A stretch of 64,000 nucleotides of DNA from Chitinophaga rupis (GCF_900109685.1 NZ_FOBB01000001.1:1240001-1304000); one strand, 5' to 3'. Counted from the first letter of the stretch, positions 34,328-43,843 are shown. The notes: generated from the sequence alone by a model not told the origin. A program made the numbers and translations.

Positions 34328-34975
34328 CAGCTGGGTAATTCTCTTTTTAAGAAAAAAACGGATCCAGGCTTCCATGAGCAGCAGGTTCAGCGTCCAGCTT
34401 AACCAGGAAATAAGAATATAGGCATCTTTAGGATGCAGGGGAATATTGAACACATCTATCAGGTAAGCATACAGCCTTAATGTAAGTGCTGAAAGCGTTA
34501 ACGCATAACTACGCAGCAGCATCTGCCCATGTAGCTGCCAGCGCCTTTGCAGGGCATAACGCCATCCCATATACGTACTGCCCAGCCATAAGCAGGATAG
34601 CAGCACAAAACTAATGCGGGCGGCTATTCCACCATTTGCATAAAAAGACATAATAAGCCCACTGGGCCCGCTCAGGCAAAGTACCGTTAACACATATATT
34701 TTACCGGAGGTACGGTGCACGCGCGGATATTTTTTCAGCAAATACCAGCTGCACTGCAACAGCCCGGTAACTAGTACCACACTGCTAATGAACACATGTG
34801 TATAAAAGCTTAGCCGCCAGTGGCGGATGTGGTACACCCATTGTTTGGTCATCAGGAAATCCGTGTACCGGTTAAGGGATGTATAGGGCCAGCTGAGGCG
34901 CAGCATTAACCAGCTACCGTAGAGTATAAATGCAGTAAATACAAAAAGGAAACCGCGTTTTATGTATTGCAGCAT
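34310..34975 (-). CDS. DUF2306 membrane protein
   Basis: 221 residues with about six transmembrane helices. The motif KKYPRVHRTSGKIYVLTVLCLSGPSGLIMSF, together with LHGQMLLRSYALTLSALTLR, is diagnostic of DUF2306, whose paired His residues suggest heme or metal binding in the membrane; activity is unproven. Its ATG overlaps the stop of the upstream lipoprotein gene (shared A of TAATG at 34975-34977), so the two are translationally coupled and may work together. Confidence 0.88.
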   Translation of the reverse strand: MLQYIKRGFLFVFTAFILYGSWLMLRLSWPYTSLNRYTDFLMTKQWVYHIRHWRLSFYTHVFISSVVLVTGLLQCSWYLLKKYPRVHRTSGKIYVLTVLCLSGPSGLIMSFYANGGIAARISFVLLSCLWLGSTYMGWRYALQRRWQLHGQMLLRSYALTLSALTLRLYAYLIDVFNIPLHPKDAYILISWLSWTLNLLLMEAWIRFFLKKRITQLLTHTQ

Positions 34976-35715
34976 TATCCGGCTATCATCTTATTGAATG
35001 TAATATCTTCTCCTTCTAAGCCGGTAGAATATGTTTTATCCTCGTTAAACTGTAAGATAAAAATGCTGTTACGTTTAGGGAATTCTTCATTGGGCTGCCA
35101 GTTTACATGTATCGTGTCTCCTTTCTGCTCCCAGGTACCTTTCAGCGTAATGGATTGTTCAGCGTAAGTGCTGTCAGTTACTTTTGGATAATAGTCGAAC
35201 AGGCAGCTGCCATCTTCATCAAAGTAAAGCTCGCCCTGCTCACTGGTAAAGGGGTAGTTCAGTACACTGATACTTTCGTTTTCTTCAGTTCGTTTCACGA
35301 AGTTTAGCGTAAAGTTTTTTTCCTGCAGTGCTTTTTTATCCAACGGTTCCCAGTGCCCTTTGGCAGTAGTAAATTCTTTATCAAAAACCAGTTTGAAATG
35401 CCCGTCAAAAGGGTGATCGCCGGGTTCATTGAGGGTAGCTACCCAGCGATCTCCCTCCTGTTTCAGCGTTCCGCTAAGGTTGCGCCGCAAGCCTTTATGC
35501 ACATTATAGCCCGCCAGGTGATTCGGGCTGGTATAGTTGATGGTAATGAAAATGGGCGCGCCGCCAAAATCGCCTTTATAAAGCCCCTGGGCACGTTCTT
35601 CCGGTGCCCCGGCGGCAACAGCAGTACTGTCTGTAGCGGCAACGGGCGGTGCAGCAGGTGCGGAACATGCGCCCAGTATAATAGCGCAGGCAAGGGTAGT
35701 TATAGTGTATTTCAC
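34975..35715 (-). CDS. Lipoprotein with two beta-rich halves, function unknown
   Basis: 246 residues; lipoprotein signal ending IILGAC, followed by an Ala/Pro-rich linker to ~40. The rest is beta-rich, with a first half (GLYKGDFGGAPIFITINY, NLSGTLKQEGDRWVATLNEPG, FDGHFKLVFDKE) and a second half starting near GELYFDEDGSCLFDYYP and containing LKGTWEQKGDTIHVNW. These look like two lipocalin-like small barrels. No named family. Coupled to the DUF2306 gene by overlapping stop and start. Confidence 0.82.
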   Translation of the reverse strand: MKYTITTLACAIILGACSAPAAPPVAATDSTAVAAGAPEERAQGLYKGDFGGAPIFITINYTSPNHLAGYNVHKGLRRNLSGTLKQEGDRWVATLNEPGDHPFDGHFKLVFDKEFTTAKGHWEPLDKKALQEKNFTLNFVKRTEENESISVLNYPFTSEQGELYFDEDGSCLFDYYPKVTDSTYAEQSITLKGTWEQKGDTIHVNWQPNEEFPKRNSIFILQFNEDKTYSTGLEGEDITFNKMIAG

Positions 35716-35885
35716 AGGTATTCAGGATTTGGCGTAAAATAAAGTAATTCTATGGTAATTTATTTACACCAAAGTGTATTAATCTCCTATTATAATCCGG
35801 ATATGTACTAATTTTATAAATGAACCATATCTTAACAGTACGTTACCATATGATTTAAATCATTGGATAAAACAAACTATCATCC

Positions 35886-35893
35886 TACTTTTG
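35886..35893 (+). promoter_or_regulatory. -7 box of the desaturase gene
   Basis: TACTTTTG is a consensus TAnnTTTG ending only 4 nt before the ATG at 35898, predicting a nearly leaderless mRNA. Confidence 0.55.
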
Positions 35894-35897
35894 AATA

Positions 35898-36821
35898 ATG
35901 AACATCACAAAACAACACAGGGAGCGGCCTAAATGGCTGCATGAGATGGACTTCATGGGCATGCACCTGATACCTTTACTGGCTTTCTTTACACACGTAA
36001 CGGCGTTTGACTGGATCTTGTGTGCGGCGCTGTATGTAGTACGCATGTTTTTTGTAACCGGCGGTTATCACCGGTATTTTTCGCACCGCGCTTTTAAAAC
36101 ATCGCGCTTTTTCCAGTTTATACTGGCAGGCGGAGCGCAAAGCAGCTTTCAGAAAGGGGTACTGTGGTGGGCTGCTAATCACCGTGTTCACCATAAGCAC
36201 AGCGATACACCGGAAGATCCGCACTCTGCAAACCTGTATGGTTTCTGGTATGCGCATATTGGCTGGATCATGGGACCGGAATACAAACCTACCCGTTATG
36301 AGCTCATCAAGGATATGAAACATAAAGAGCTGTACTGGCTCAACAAATATCATTTTGTGCCACCGGTAGTTTTAGCCCTGGCAGTATACCTGGTGGGTAA
36401 CAAAGTGAACGGTACCGGCTTCTTTGACTGGGGCGCAGGTGTTTCCACTTTGCTGATCGGTTTTTTCCTGAGCACCATCATACTGTTTCACGGCACCTTT
36501 ACCATTAACTCCCTGATGCATAAGATCGGTAAGCAGCGTTATAAAACCGGCGATCAATCCCGCAACAGCCTGGTGCTGGCGCTGGTAACGCTGGGTGAAG
36601 GCTGGCATAACAACCACCACTATTATCAAAGCGCTGCCCAGCAGGGTTTCTATTGGTGGGAAATTGATATCACTTACTACATCATCCGCGCCTTAGGCGC
36701 GCTGGGTATTGTATGGGATATACGCGGCGTACCGGTGAAAGTGAAGGAGAGTAACAAGCTGAACCAACCTGCAGGAAATAAAGTGCCCATACCGGCGCCG
36801 GAATATCAATCGGAAAACTAG
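35898..36821 (+). CDS. Acyl-CoA (delta-9 type) fatty acid desaturase
   Basis: 307 residues. The three His boxes of membrane di-iron desaturases are present: HRYFSH (HxxxxH, ~56-61), HRVHH (~95-99) and HNNHH (~236-240). Hydrophobic segments pair up in the usual four-helix arrangement, and GYHRYFSHRAFKTSRFFQ is characteristic of acyl-CoA/acyl-lipid delta-9 desaturases. It introduces a double bond into saturated acyl chains at the inner membrane using O2 and electrons from a partner not encoded here. Monocistronic with a near-leaderless promoter, possibly cold-controlled. Confidence 0.94.
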   Translation: MNITKQHRERPKWLHEMDFMGMHLIPLLAFFTHVTAFDWILCAALYVVRMFFVTGGYHRYFSHRAFKTSRFFQFILAGGAQSSFQKGVLWWAANHRVHHKHSDTPEDPHSANLYGFWYAHIGWIMGPEYKPTRYELIKDMKHKELYWLNKYHFVPPVVLALAVYLVGNKVNGTGFFDWGAGVSTLLIGFFLSTIILFHGTFTINSLMHKIGKQRYKTGDQSRNSLVLALVTLGEGWHNNHHYYQSAAQQGFYWWEIDITYYIIRALGALGIVWDIRGVPVKVKESNKLNQPAGNKVPIPAPEYQSEN

Positions 36822-36889
36822 GGAAACCTATCCGGTATAAGTACAACTAATACCGGGATTTGGTACATACCTCTCAAATACACGTTGTG

Positions 36890-36897
36890 TACTTTTG
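36890..36897 (+). promoter_or_regulatory. -7 box of the Bcr/CflA transporter gene
   Basis: TACTTTTG matches the consensus and ends 26 nt before the ATG at 36924. It lies downstream of the other possible start at 36885, ruling that one out. Confidence 0.55.
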
Positions 36898-36923
36898 TGA
36901 AGTATAACCAATATCCGGGCAGT

Positions 36924-38156
36924 ATGACCAAGAGCAAATATTTCTTCCTCATCATCATATTAGGCGCCTTGACAGCATTGGCGCCTTTTTCTATTGATAT
37001 GTACCTGCCGGGTTTCCCGGCAATTGCCAAAGACCTGCATAGCGATATTGCAGCGGTGGCACTTTCTTTATCCAGCTTTTTTATTGGCGTGTCTGCCGGG
37101 CAGCTGCTGTATGGCCCGCTGCTGGACCGTTTTGGCAGAAAGCGTCCTTTACATATAGGCTTGCTGGTGTACCTGCTGGCATCATTGGGCTGCGTGCTGG
37201 CCACGTCGGTGGAGGCGTTGATAGTGCTGCGCTTTGTGCAGGCATTAGGTTGCTGTGCTGCAACGGTAGCCTCTACCGCTATGGTGCGCGACCTGTTCCC
37301 GGTAGAGGATAATGCTAAAGTATTTTCCATGCTGCTGCTGGTAGTAGGCGCATCGCCTATGCTGGCGCCGGCTATTGGCGGGTATGTAAGTGAGTTCCTG
37401 GGCTGGCATTACATTTTTATAATTCTTACAGCGCTGGCCGCCGTAATACTGGCCGCCGCTTTCTGGGGCTTGCCGGAAAGCAGCGCGCCGGATCCTAATT
37501 ACTCTTTAAAGCCGGGACCTATTACGCGCAGCTTTCTTTCCGTAGTACAGGAGCCGCGGTTTACCACCTACGCTTTAACCGGCGCTATTTCCTTTGCAGG
37601 ATTGCTGACGTATGTAGCGGGATCGCCCAATGTGTTCCTGGAGATCTTTAAAGTGTCAGGCACACAATACAGTCTCATATTTGCTTTGCTGGCAGCGGGT
37701 TTGATAGGCGCGGGACAGGTGAATAGCGTAATGCTCAGAAAGTATAAGAGTGAGCAACTGATCGTAACCGCATTGATCACTCAAACTATTATAGCCTTGG
37801 TATTGGTAACTGCCAGCACAAATGGCTGGATAGGGTTTAGCGGTACGCTGGTGCTTATTTTCATGTACCTGTCATGCGCAGGGTTTATTTTCCCCAATGC
37901 ATCGGCCCTTTCCATGGCGCCGTTCTCTAAAAATGCAGGCAGCGCATCTGCGCTCATGGGCGCTTTACAAATGGGGTTAGGCGCGCTGGCCTCTGTAGCA
38001 GTGAGCCTGTTAAGCAAAATAGATCATACTACTTTTCCTATGACGGGTGTAATGGCTGGCTGTTCCCTGCTGGCAATGGGCATTTTATTGACCGGCACCC
38101 GGGTGATCCGGCTTAGAGATGCCCGTAAAACGGTGCTCTGCGATCTTTCCGCCTGA
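36924..38156 (+). CDS. Bcr/CflA-family MFS drug efflux transporter
   Basis: 410 residues from the ATG at 36924 (MTKSKYFFLIIILGALTALAPFSIDMYLPGFPAIA). Twelve transmembrane helices. The Bcr/CflA signature is clear: D-M-Y-L-P in helix 1, GQLLYGPLLDRFGRKRP in the 2-3 loop, and RFVQALGCCAATVASTAMVRDLF in helix 4-5. Members export bicyclomycin, chloramphenicol or sulfonamides by proton antiport; the natural substrate is unknown. Ends 2 bp from the stop of the convergent thioesterase gene. Confidence 0.93.
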   Translation: MTKSKYFFLIIILGALTALAPFSIDMYLPGFPAIAKDLHSDIAAVALSLSSFFIGVSAGQLLYGPLLDRFGRKRPLHIGLLVYLLASLGCVLATSVEALIVLRFVQALGCCAATVASTAMVRDLFPVEDNAKVFSMLLLVVGASPMLAPAIGGYVSEFLGWHYIFIILTALAAVILAAAFWGLPESSAPDPNYSLKPGPITRSFLSVVQEPRFTTYALTGAISFAGLLTYVAGSPNVFLEIFKVSGTQYSLIFALLAAGLIGAGQVNSVMLRKYKSEQLIVTALITQTIIALVLVTASTNGWIGFSGTLVLIFMYLSCAGFIFPNASALSMAPFSKNAGSASALMGALQMGLGALASVAVSLLSKIDHTTFPMTGVMAGCSLLAMGILLTGTRVIRLRDARKTVLCDLSA

Positions 38157-38158
38157 GC

Positions 38159-38593
38159 TTAATTCAGCCTTGCAGGATCAGGATTATCCTTTAAGCGGTC
38201 TTTGGCAAATGTAATGGCAGTTTTACCATGTGGCGCGGGCTTTCCGCTTTCATCTACATTTACGAACACCATTTTTTCTATAGCCAGTACCGGTTCCTGG
38301 GTGATCTTGTTCCTGACCTCACATTTCAGCGTAATAGAAGTAGTACCAAAGTGGGTAGCTACTATGCCCAGCTCAATAATATCGCCTAAGCGGGGTGCGC
38401 TTATAAAATTGATCTCTGAAATAAACTTGGTAACCACATGCGGGTTGTTAAGCTGCAGAATGGCGTAGATCACAGCTTCTTCATCTATCCATTTCAGTAA
38501 GCTGCCGCCAAATAAAGTGTGGTTGGGGTTCAGGTCTTCCGGTTTCACCCACCTGCGGGTGCGGAATTTTAATTCGGGTCCTTGCGTTTGCAT
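38159..38593 (-). CDS. Acyl-CoA thioesterase, YciA-like hotdog fold
   Basis: 144 residues from the ATG at 38593; the frame extends to 38659 but the extra 22 residues are not family-like. Landmarks: NPNHTLFGGSLLKWIDEEAVIYA (hotdog helix with the catalytic Asp), VTKFISEINFISAPRLGDIIELG and EVRNKITQEPVLAIEKMVFVNVD. Hydrolyses acyl-CoA in the cytoplasm; chain-length preference not readable. Monocistronic. Confidence 0.92.
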   Translation of the reverse strand: MQTQGPELKFRTRRWVKPEDLNPNHTLFGGSLLKWIDEEAVIYAILQLNNPHVVTKFISEINFISAPRLGDIIELGIVATHFGTTSITLKCEVRNKITQEPVLAIEKMVFVNVDESGKPAPHGKTAITFAKDRLKDNPDPARLN

Positions 38594-38721
38594 AAAAAAT
38601 CCTTTTTTAAGAGAAGTATTGGAATAGGGAGGGGCCTCTCGCATTGAATGACAATGCAAAGGTCAGCAATAAACCAGAATTTTTTAAGTGATATTATTTA
38701 TGCAGGTATAGGCGCCGTCTA

Positions 38722-39717
38722 TTAATTATTTAATGCTTTCCACAAAAGATCCTTCAGCTCATTCAGCCCCTGTTGGGTAACGGAGGATATGAACACATGC
38801 GGTACATCTGCCGGCAGTTCCGCTGCTATAGCAGCTTTCAGCTCATCATCCAGCATGTCGCTTTTGCTGATGGCCAGCAGGAATTGTTTATCCAGCAGCT
38901 CAGGATTGTATTGTTCCAGCTCATTCAACAGAATGTCAAACTCCTCCCGGTGATCTTTACTATCCGCCGGTATCAGGAATAGCAATACGGCGTTACGTTC
39001 TATATGCCGCAGGAAACGGTGCCCCAGGCCACGGCCTTCGTGGGCGCCTTCAATAATACCCGGCAGGTCGGCAATGCAGAACGATTGATTATTGTGGTAA
39101 GCTACCATGCCCAGGTTAGGGGTAAGGGTAGTAAATGCGTAATCGGCAATTTTAGGTTTCGCGGCGGTGATGGTTGAAAGCAGGGTAGATTTGCCGGCAT
39201 TGGGAAAACCAACCAGCCCCACATCCGCCAGCACTTTCAGCTCCAGCACCTTCCAGCCTTCCCGGCCGGGCTCACCGGGCTGGGAATATTCCGGCGTTTG
39301 GTTGGTGGACGTTTTAAAGTAGGCATTACCGCGGCCGCCAATGCCGCCCGGCATTAAGATCACCTCCTGGCCGTCGTTCAGGATCTCTGCTTCCAGCTCC
39401 CCGGTTTCCTCATCGCGCACCTGGGTGCCGGGTGGCACCTCAATAATAATATCCTCCCCATCGGCCCCTGTACAATTATTGCGGCTGCCATTGCCGCCAT
39501 CCTTTGCTACTACGTTCTTGTACCAGCGCAGGTGCAGCAGGGTCCATAGCTGGGCATTCCCTTTCAGGATAATGTGCCCGCCGCGGCCACCATCGCCCCC
39601 ATCAGGTCCGGCCTGCGGGTTGAATTTGGTGCGCATAAAATGGGCGCTGCCGGCGCCGCCTTTGCCGGATTTACAAAAAACACGTATATAGTCTACAAAA
39701 TTTTCCAAAAGCTTCAA
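38722..39717 (-). CDS. obgE: GTPase ObgE
   Basis: 331 residues. The N-terminal Obg fold (~1-160) is glycine-rich ([36 protein letters not shown]); the G domain follows with [11 protein letters not shown] (G1), TLTPNLGMV (G2), [24 protein letters not shown] (G3) and SKSD (G4). No C-terminal extension. Essential ribosome-associated GTPase. The start at 39717 is TTG; no in-frame ATG lies just upstream and [18 protein letters not shown] matches the expected N-terminus. It follows adk on the same strand after 230 bp containing a nested palindrome. Confidence 0.95.
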   Translation of the reverse strand: MKLLENFVDYIRVFCKSGKGGAGSAHFMRTKFNPQAGPDGGDGGRGGHIILKGNAQLWTLLHLRWYKNVVAKDGGNGSRNNCTGADGEDIIIEVPPGTQVRDEETGELEAEILNDGQEVILMPGGIGGRGNAYFKTSTNQTPEYSQPGEPGREGWKVLELKVLADVGLVGFPNAGKSTLLSTITAAKPKIADYAFTTLTPNLGMVAYHNNQSFCIADLPGIIEGAHEGRGLGHRFLRHIERNAVLLFLIPADSKDHREEFDILLNELEQYNPELLDKQFLLAISKSDMLDDELKAAIAAELPADVPHVFISSVTQQGLNELKDLLWKALNN

Positions 39718-39736
39718 TTTACGGGTGGCAGGGGCT

Positions 39737-39839
39737 GCCCTGCCTTAAATAAAAACGCAAAGATCGTGAAGTTTGCGTGAAAAGAAACAATCACGCTACA
39801 TACGATCTTTGCGTTATGATATTTTTGCGCAGGCAGGGC
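39737..39839. repeat. Nested palindrome between adk and obgE
   Basis: Three concentric inverted repeats: outer GCCCTGCCT (39737-39745) / AGGCAGGGC (39831-39839), middle perfect 14 bp AACGCAAAGATCGT (39754-39767) / its complement (39802-39815), inner GCGTGA (39775-39780) / TCACGC (39791-39796). All share one centre, giving a ~100-nt extended hairpin in either strand. Confidence 0.85.
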
Positions 39840-39919
39840 CTGCAAACTGCTCGTATATTCCGGCTCAGCGCCCTGGCTGCCTAACATGGGGCTTCTTATT
39901 CACTTGCTCAACCTCTCTG

Positions 39920-39950
39920 CTGCCAACTGCCCACTGCTAACTGCCAACTA
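39920..39950. repeat. Stutter-word repeat at the adk stop codon, CTGCCAACT family
   Basis: Words CTGCCAACT (39920-39928), CCCACTGCTAA and CTGCCAACTA (39941-39950) read on the plus strand. On the minus strand the array begins inside the adk TAG stop. Confidence 0.65.
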
Positions 39951-40535
39951 CACCTTCTCGCTCACCAGCTCATCGATCTCTTTACTCAGCAGGCTGAATA
40001 TTTCATCAATACTGCCGTTGCCTTTGATCTTTTTAAACTTACCGTATTTGGCATAGTGATCAGCCACCGGGGCAGTTTTGTTATGATATTCCACAATACG
40101 TGCCTTCACAATTTCCTCGCTGGCATCATCGCTACGGCCGGAGGTAAGGCCCCGGTTCAGCAGGCGTTTGATCAGCTCATCTTCCGGCACTTCCAGGCTT
40201 AGTACAGCAGCAATGCTGGTTTTCTTTAATGCCAGCAGCTTGTCCAGCGCTTCTGCCTGGGCAGAGGTGCGGGGAAAACCATCGAATATAAATCCCCGGG
40301 CTTCCGGGTTGGCATCCAGTTTGGAACTGATCATGCCTATTACTACTTCATCCGGCACCAGCTGGCCCTGGTCCATCACTTTTTTAGCTTCCATTCCCAG
40401 GGGTGTCTGGGCGCCTATTTCGCTTCGCAGCAGATCGCCGGTGCTCAGGTGAATGAGGCCGTATTTCTGGATCAGGTTAGCACTTTGTGTACCCTTGCCG
40501 CTACCGGGAGGGCCAAATAAAATAATATTGACCAT
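39948..40535 (-). CDS. adk: Adenylate kinase
   Basis: 195 residues, the short form without the zinc-binding LID insertion. P-loop GPPGSGKGTQ (~7-16), HLSTGDLLRSEI (AMP site), GFIFDGFPRTSAQAEALD, and LIKRLLNRGLTSGRSDDASEEIVKARIVEYHNKTAPV around the lid. Converts ATP and AMP to two ADP in the cytoplasm. Start preceded at 31 nt by a consensus -7 box. Upstream of obgE on the same strand. Confidence 0.96.
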   Translation of the reverse strand: MVNIILFGPPGSGKGTQSANLIQKYGLIHLSTGDLLRSEIGAQTPLGMEAKKVMDQGQLVPDEVVIGMISSKLDANPEARGFIFDGFPRTSAQAEALDKLLALKKTSIAAVLSLEVPEDELIKRLLNRGLTSGRSDDASEEIVKARIVEYHNKTAPVADHYAKYGKFKKIKGNGSIDEIFSLLSKEIDELVSEKV

Positions 40536-40566
40536 GTTCTTTAAAAAACTTAATTAAGCAAGATTG

Positions 40567-40574
40567 CAAATATA
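40567..40574 (-). promoter_or_regulatory. -7 box of adk
   Basis: Minus-strand TATATTTG matches TAnnTTTG and ends 31 nt before the adk ATG at 40535. Confidence 0.5.
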
Positions 40575-40781
40575 ACAAATATTGAATGTTCTGGTAACTA
40601 AAATTACCGTTGCTTAAATAATATAAAACAATTTATCGGAATAATTAACAACATTTAAAAAATTAGCTAAAAAGATAAAATTTTTTGAAATATGATTTTA
40701 GTATAAAGCATTTATTTTATGCACGTTAAACAGATACATAATTTATTTTATTAATCCGTTGAACCTCATATAAATATTTGT

Positions 40782-43700
40782 ATGTTTATAGGCATGATGA
40801 GGAAGCAATTTATGGTACTGGGCCTCACAGGGTTTTTCATGACAGGACAAGCGGTTCAGCAAGGGCCCACATTGCAGGACAGGACATTTTCACAGGAGGT
40901 AGCCTCTTTACCGGCGCCCCTGCAGCAACAAAAAGATACACTCGGACAGGATGGTCCGGCAGCCCAATGGGCCGACAGTGTTTTTAACACGCTTACGCCG
41001 GAGGAGCGTATTGCGCAGCTGATTATGATCCGCGCACATTCCAACCTGGGGCAGGAACATATTGATAAAGTGGTGAACGACATCCACAGCAATAAAGTAG
41101 GCGGCGTTATCTTTTTCCAGGGCGGCCCGGTGCGGCAGGCCCAGCTAACAAACTATTATCAATCCATTTCCAAAGTGCCGCTGCTGGTATCTATTGACGG
41201 CGAGTGGGGCCTGGGCATGCGGCTGGACAGCGTGATAAGCCTGCCCCGCAACCTGATGCTGGGCGCCCTGCAGGATAGCACGCTGGCCTGGCAATACGGG
41301 CACCTGCTGGGGGAGCAGTGCCGCCGCATGGGGATTCATATTGATTTTGCGCCCGACATGGATGTGAATAACAATCCCAACAACCCGGTAATTAACGACC
41401 GCTCTTTCGGGGAAAATAAATACCAGGTAGCCCGCATGGGGGTGGCCACTATACAGGGTATGCAGGCCGCAGGCATTATGGCCTGCTCCAAGCATTTTCC
41501 CGGTCATGGTGATACGGATGTAGACTCTCACCTGGATCTGCCGGTGATAGGCAAAAGCCGCGCGCAGCTGGATTCACTGGAGCTATACCCTTTCCGGCAG
41601 GCTATTGCAGCCGGCGTAGGTTCTATTATGGTGGCGCACCTGTATGTGCCGGCTATTGATAAGCGGCCTAATACACCTACCTCTATCTCCTATAATGCTA
41701 CCACCAGGCTGCTAAAAAATGAACTGGACTTTAAGGGCCTGGTAGTAACCGATGCGCTGGAAATGAAGGGCATTGCCAAGTTTTACTCCAAAGGGGAAGA
41801 GGCATTACAGTCCCTACTGGCCGGTAATGACCTGCTGGTGCTGCCCTCCACGGCAGAGGGCAGTGTGGCCGCTATTATGCGCGGTATAAAACGCGGGCAG
41901 ATCAGCTGGGCGGAGGTGAACAAGCGCGTAAAAAAAGTGCTCGTGGCCAAATATAACCTGGGCCTTAATAAACCACAGATTATAGATACAGCGCACCTGA
42001 CCGATGACCTGAATGCTAAAACAGATACTTTAAAGAAACAGATTGCGGAACAGGCCATTACACTGATAAAGAATGATAACCGCCTGGTGCCTTTCAAGAT
42101 GTTTCCCGTTAAGAAAGAAAAGATGGCCGTGGTAGCCGTAGGTGCAGATGGACCCAATACCTTTTTGGAAACGGTTAAAACCTACCGCCCGGATGCGGAT
42201 GTGTTTGTATTTACCAACCGCCAGAGCTTACAGGAAGTAGCGGTGCTGATGAACAAGCTGCAGCGGGACTATAAGCAGGTGATCATTAGCCTGCACAATT
42301 ACAACCGCCGCCCGGCTAATAGCTTTGGCATTACCGTAGCAGAAAAAGTATTGGTACGGCAGCTGCAGCAGGAAATGCCTTCTGTGCTGGTGGCCTTTGG
42401 CAACCCTTATGCATTGCAATATTTTTGCGAAGCGCCCACCATTATGGCTGCTTATGAGGATGATGATATTACCCAGAAAGCAGCAGCCAGCATCCTGTTT
42501 GGCAAAATAGCGCCCAAGGGAAAATTGCCGGTGACTGTATGCAACATTCCCTCTGGCAGCGGCATCACCTATGAGCTGCCTAAGTTTATTACGCTGCCCA
42601 AAATTACACCGGAAGAAGTGGGTATGAAATCGGCCGTGCTAAACGAAATAGACGGTATTGCCAAAAACATGATAGACCAGGGCGCGGCCCCGGGCTGCCA
42701 GGTGCTGGCGCTGAAGGATGGGCGTGTAGTGTACGATAAATGTTTTGGCTTTTATGAATACAACCGCTGGGAAGAGGTAACGCCATCCTCTATATATGAC
42801 CTTGCATCCGTAACAAAGATCTGCGCCACCACCATTTCCATTATGCGCCTGTATGATGAAGGCAAGGTAAAGCTGGATGCTAAGCTGGGCGATTATTTGC
42901 CTATTGTAAGAGGTACGGATAAAGCTAACCTGCGCATTCGCGATATTCTGCTGCACCAGGCCGGCCTGGCGGCTTTCATTCCTTTTTATAAGGCAACATT
43001 ATATAGCAATGGCATGCCGGATACGGTGCTGTATCATAAAGATGCGGATTCACTGCATACCGTACGGGTAGCAGATCATATGTATATGGACAGCAATTAC
43101 GTGGGGGTGATGTATAAGACTATGCTGGATAGCAAGCTGAATCCGCGCCAGGGTTATGTGTACAGCGATATGGATTTTATTTTCCTGGGCAAGATTGTAG
43201 AGCAGCTTACCGGTAAAAAGCTGAATGAATATGTAAAAGAAACCTTTTACGATCCCCTGGGGCTGGAAACCACTGGTTTCCGCCCAAGAGAACGTTTTCC
43301 TTTACAACGTATAGCGCCCACGGAATTTGAACATACGTTCCGCATGCAGCTGATACGTGGTGATGTACACGACCCTGGTGCAGCCATGTTTGGCGGCGTT
43401 GCCGGTCATGCAGGATTGTTTTCTAACGCGAATGATCTCGGGGTGTTGTTACAAATGCTACTGAACGGGGGCCGGTATAATGATATGCAGTTTATTAAAC
43501 CGGAAACAATTCAAATGTTCAGTGCCTATGGTACGCCGCAAAGCAGGCGTGGCCTTGGTTTCGACAAACCGGAAAGAGATAATGCACATCGCAAAGATCC
43601 TTATCCGGCCGCCAGCGCCTCTCCCCTTACTTTCGGGCATACCGGGTTCACAGGAACCTGTATCTGGGTAGACCCACAGTATAAACTGGTGTTTGTATTC

Positions 43701-43802
43701 CTTAGTAACCGGGTATGCCCTTTGGGCGGCGCCAATCTCAAACTAAGCACATTGCACGTTCGAGAACAAATTTTAGAAACATTATACAAAGCAATGAAGT
43801 AG
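40782..43802 (+). CDS. Fusion of GH3 beta-N-acetylhexosaminidase (NagZ-like) and serine beta-lactamase-like hydrolase
   Basis: 1006 residues, exported (signal peptide in the first ~23). GH3 part ~60-400: KHFPGHGDTDVDSH (237-250) with the NagZ catalytic His/Asp, and the nucleophile D324 in VVTDALEMKG. GH3 C-terminal alpha/beta domain ~430-600. Serine hydrolase domain ~615-1006: S676-x2-K679 (ASVTK), Y794-S-D (YSN-like) and a C-terminal HTGFTGT box. It probably trims GlcNAc and a peptide or acyl part from peptidoglycan fragments in the periplasm. A -7-like AATATTTG (40773-40780) abuts the first ATG, so the start may be 40794 or 40797. Confidence 0.93.
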   Translation: MFIGMMRKQFMVLGLTGFFMTGQAVQQGPTLQDRTFSQEVASLPAPLQQQKDTLGQDGPAAQWADSVFNTLTPEERIAQLIMIRAHSNLGQEHIDKVVNDIHSNKVGGVIFFQGGPVRQAQLTNYYQSISKVPLLVSIDGEWGLGMRLDSVISLPRNLMLGALQDSTLAWQYGHLLGEQCRRMGIHIDFAPDMDVNNNPNNPVINDRSFGENKYQVARMGVATIQGMQAAGIMACSKHFPGHGDTDVDSHLDLPVIGKSRAQLDSLELYPFRQAIAAGVGSIMVAHLYVPAIDKRPNTPTSISYNATTRLLKNELDFKGLVVTDALEMKGIAKFYSKGEEALQSLLAGNDLLVLPSTAEGSVAAIMRGIKRGQISWAEVNKRVKKVLVAKYNLGLNKPQIIDTAHLTDDLNAKTDTLKKQIAEQAITLIKNDNRLVPFKMFPVKKEKMAVVAVGADGPNTFLETVKTYRPDADVFVFTNRQSLQEVAVLMNKLQRDYKQVIISLHNYNRRPANSFGITVAEKVLVRQLQQEMPSVLVAFGNPYALQYFCEAPTIMAAYEDDDITQKAAASILFGKIAPKGKLPVTVCNIPSGSGITYELPKFITLPKITPEEVGMKSAVLNEIDGIAKNMIDQGAAPGCQVLALKDGRVVYDKCFGFYEYNRWEEVTPSSIYDLASVTKICATTISIMRLYDEGKVKLDAKLGDYLPIVRGTDKANLRIRDILLHQAGLAAFIPFYKATLYSNGMPDTVLYHKDADSLHTVRVADHMYMDSNYVGVMYKTMLDSKLNPRQGYVYSDMDFIFLGKIVEQLTGKKLNEYVKETFYDPLGLETTGFRPRERFPLQRIAPTEFEHTFRMQLIRGDVHDPGAAMFGGVAGHAGLFSNANDLGVLLQMLLNGGRYNDMQFIKPETIQMFSAYGTPQSRRGLGFDKPERDNAHRKDPYPAASASPLTFGHTGFTGTCIWVDPQYKLVFVFLSNRVCPLGGANLKLSTLHVREQILETLYKAMK

Positions 43803-43803
43803 G

Positions 43804-43837
43804 GTGAATAATGAAGTGCAGGCACTGCACCATTCAC
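43804..43837. terminator. Hairpin between convergent genes
   Basis: Two stacked stems, GTGAAT/ATTCAC (43804-43809, 43832-43837) and GTGCAG/CTGCAC (43816-43821, 43825-43830), just after the GH3 stop and before the 3' end of the next gene. No T-run, so its action as a terminator is uncertain. Confidence 0.45.
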
Positions 43838-43843
43838 AGCGTA

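Noticed and set aside
36885..36923. Upstream start (ATG 36885) for the Bcr/CflA transporter
   Set aside because: The consensus -7 box at 36890-36897 lies inside it, and family N-termini begin at the ATG at 36924.
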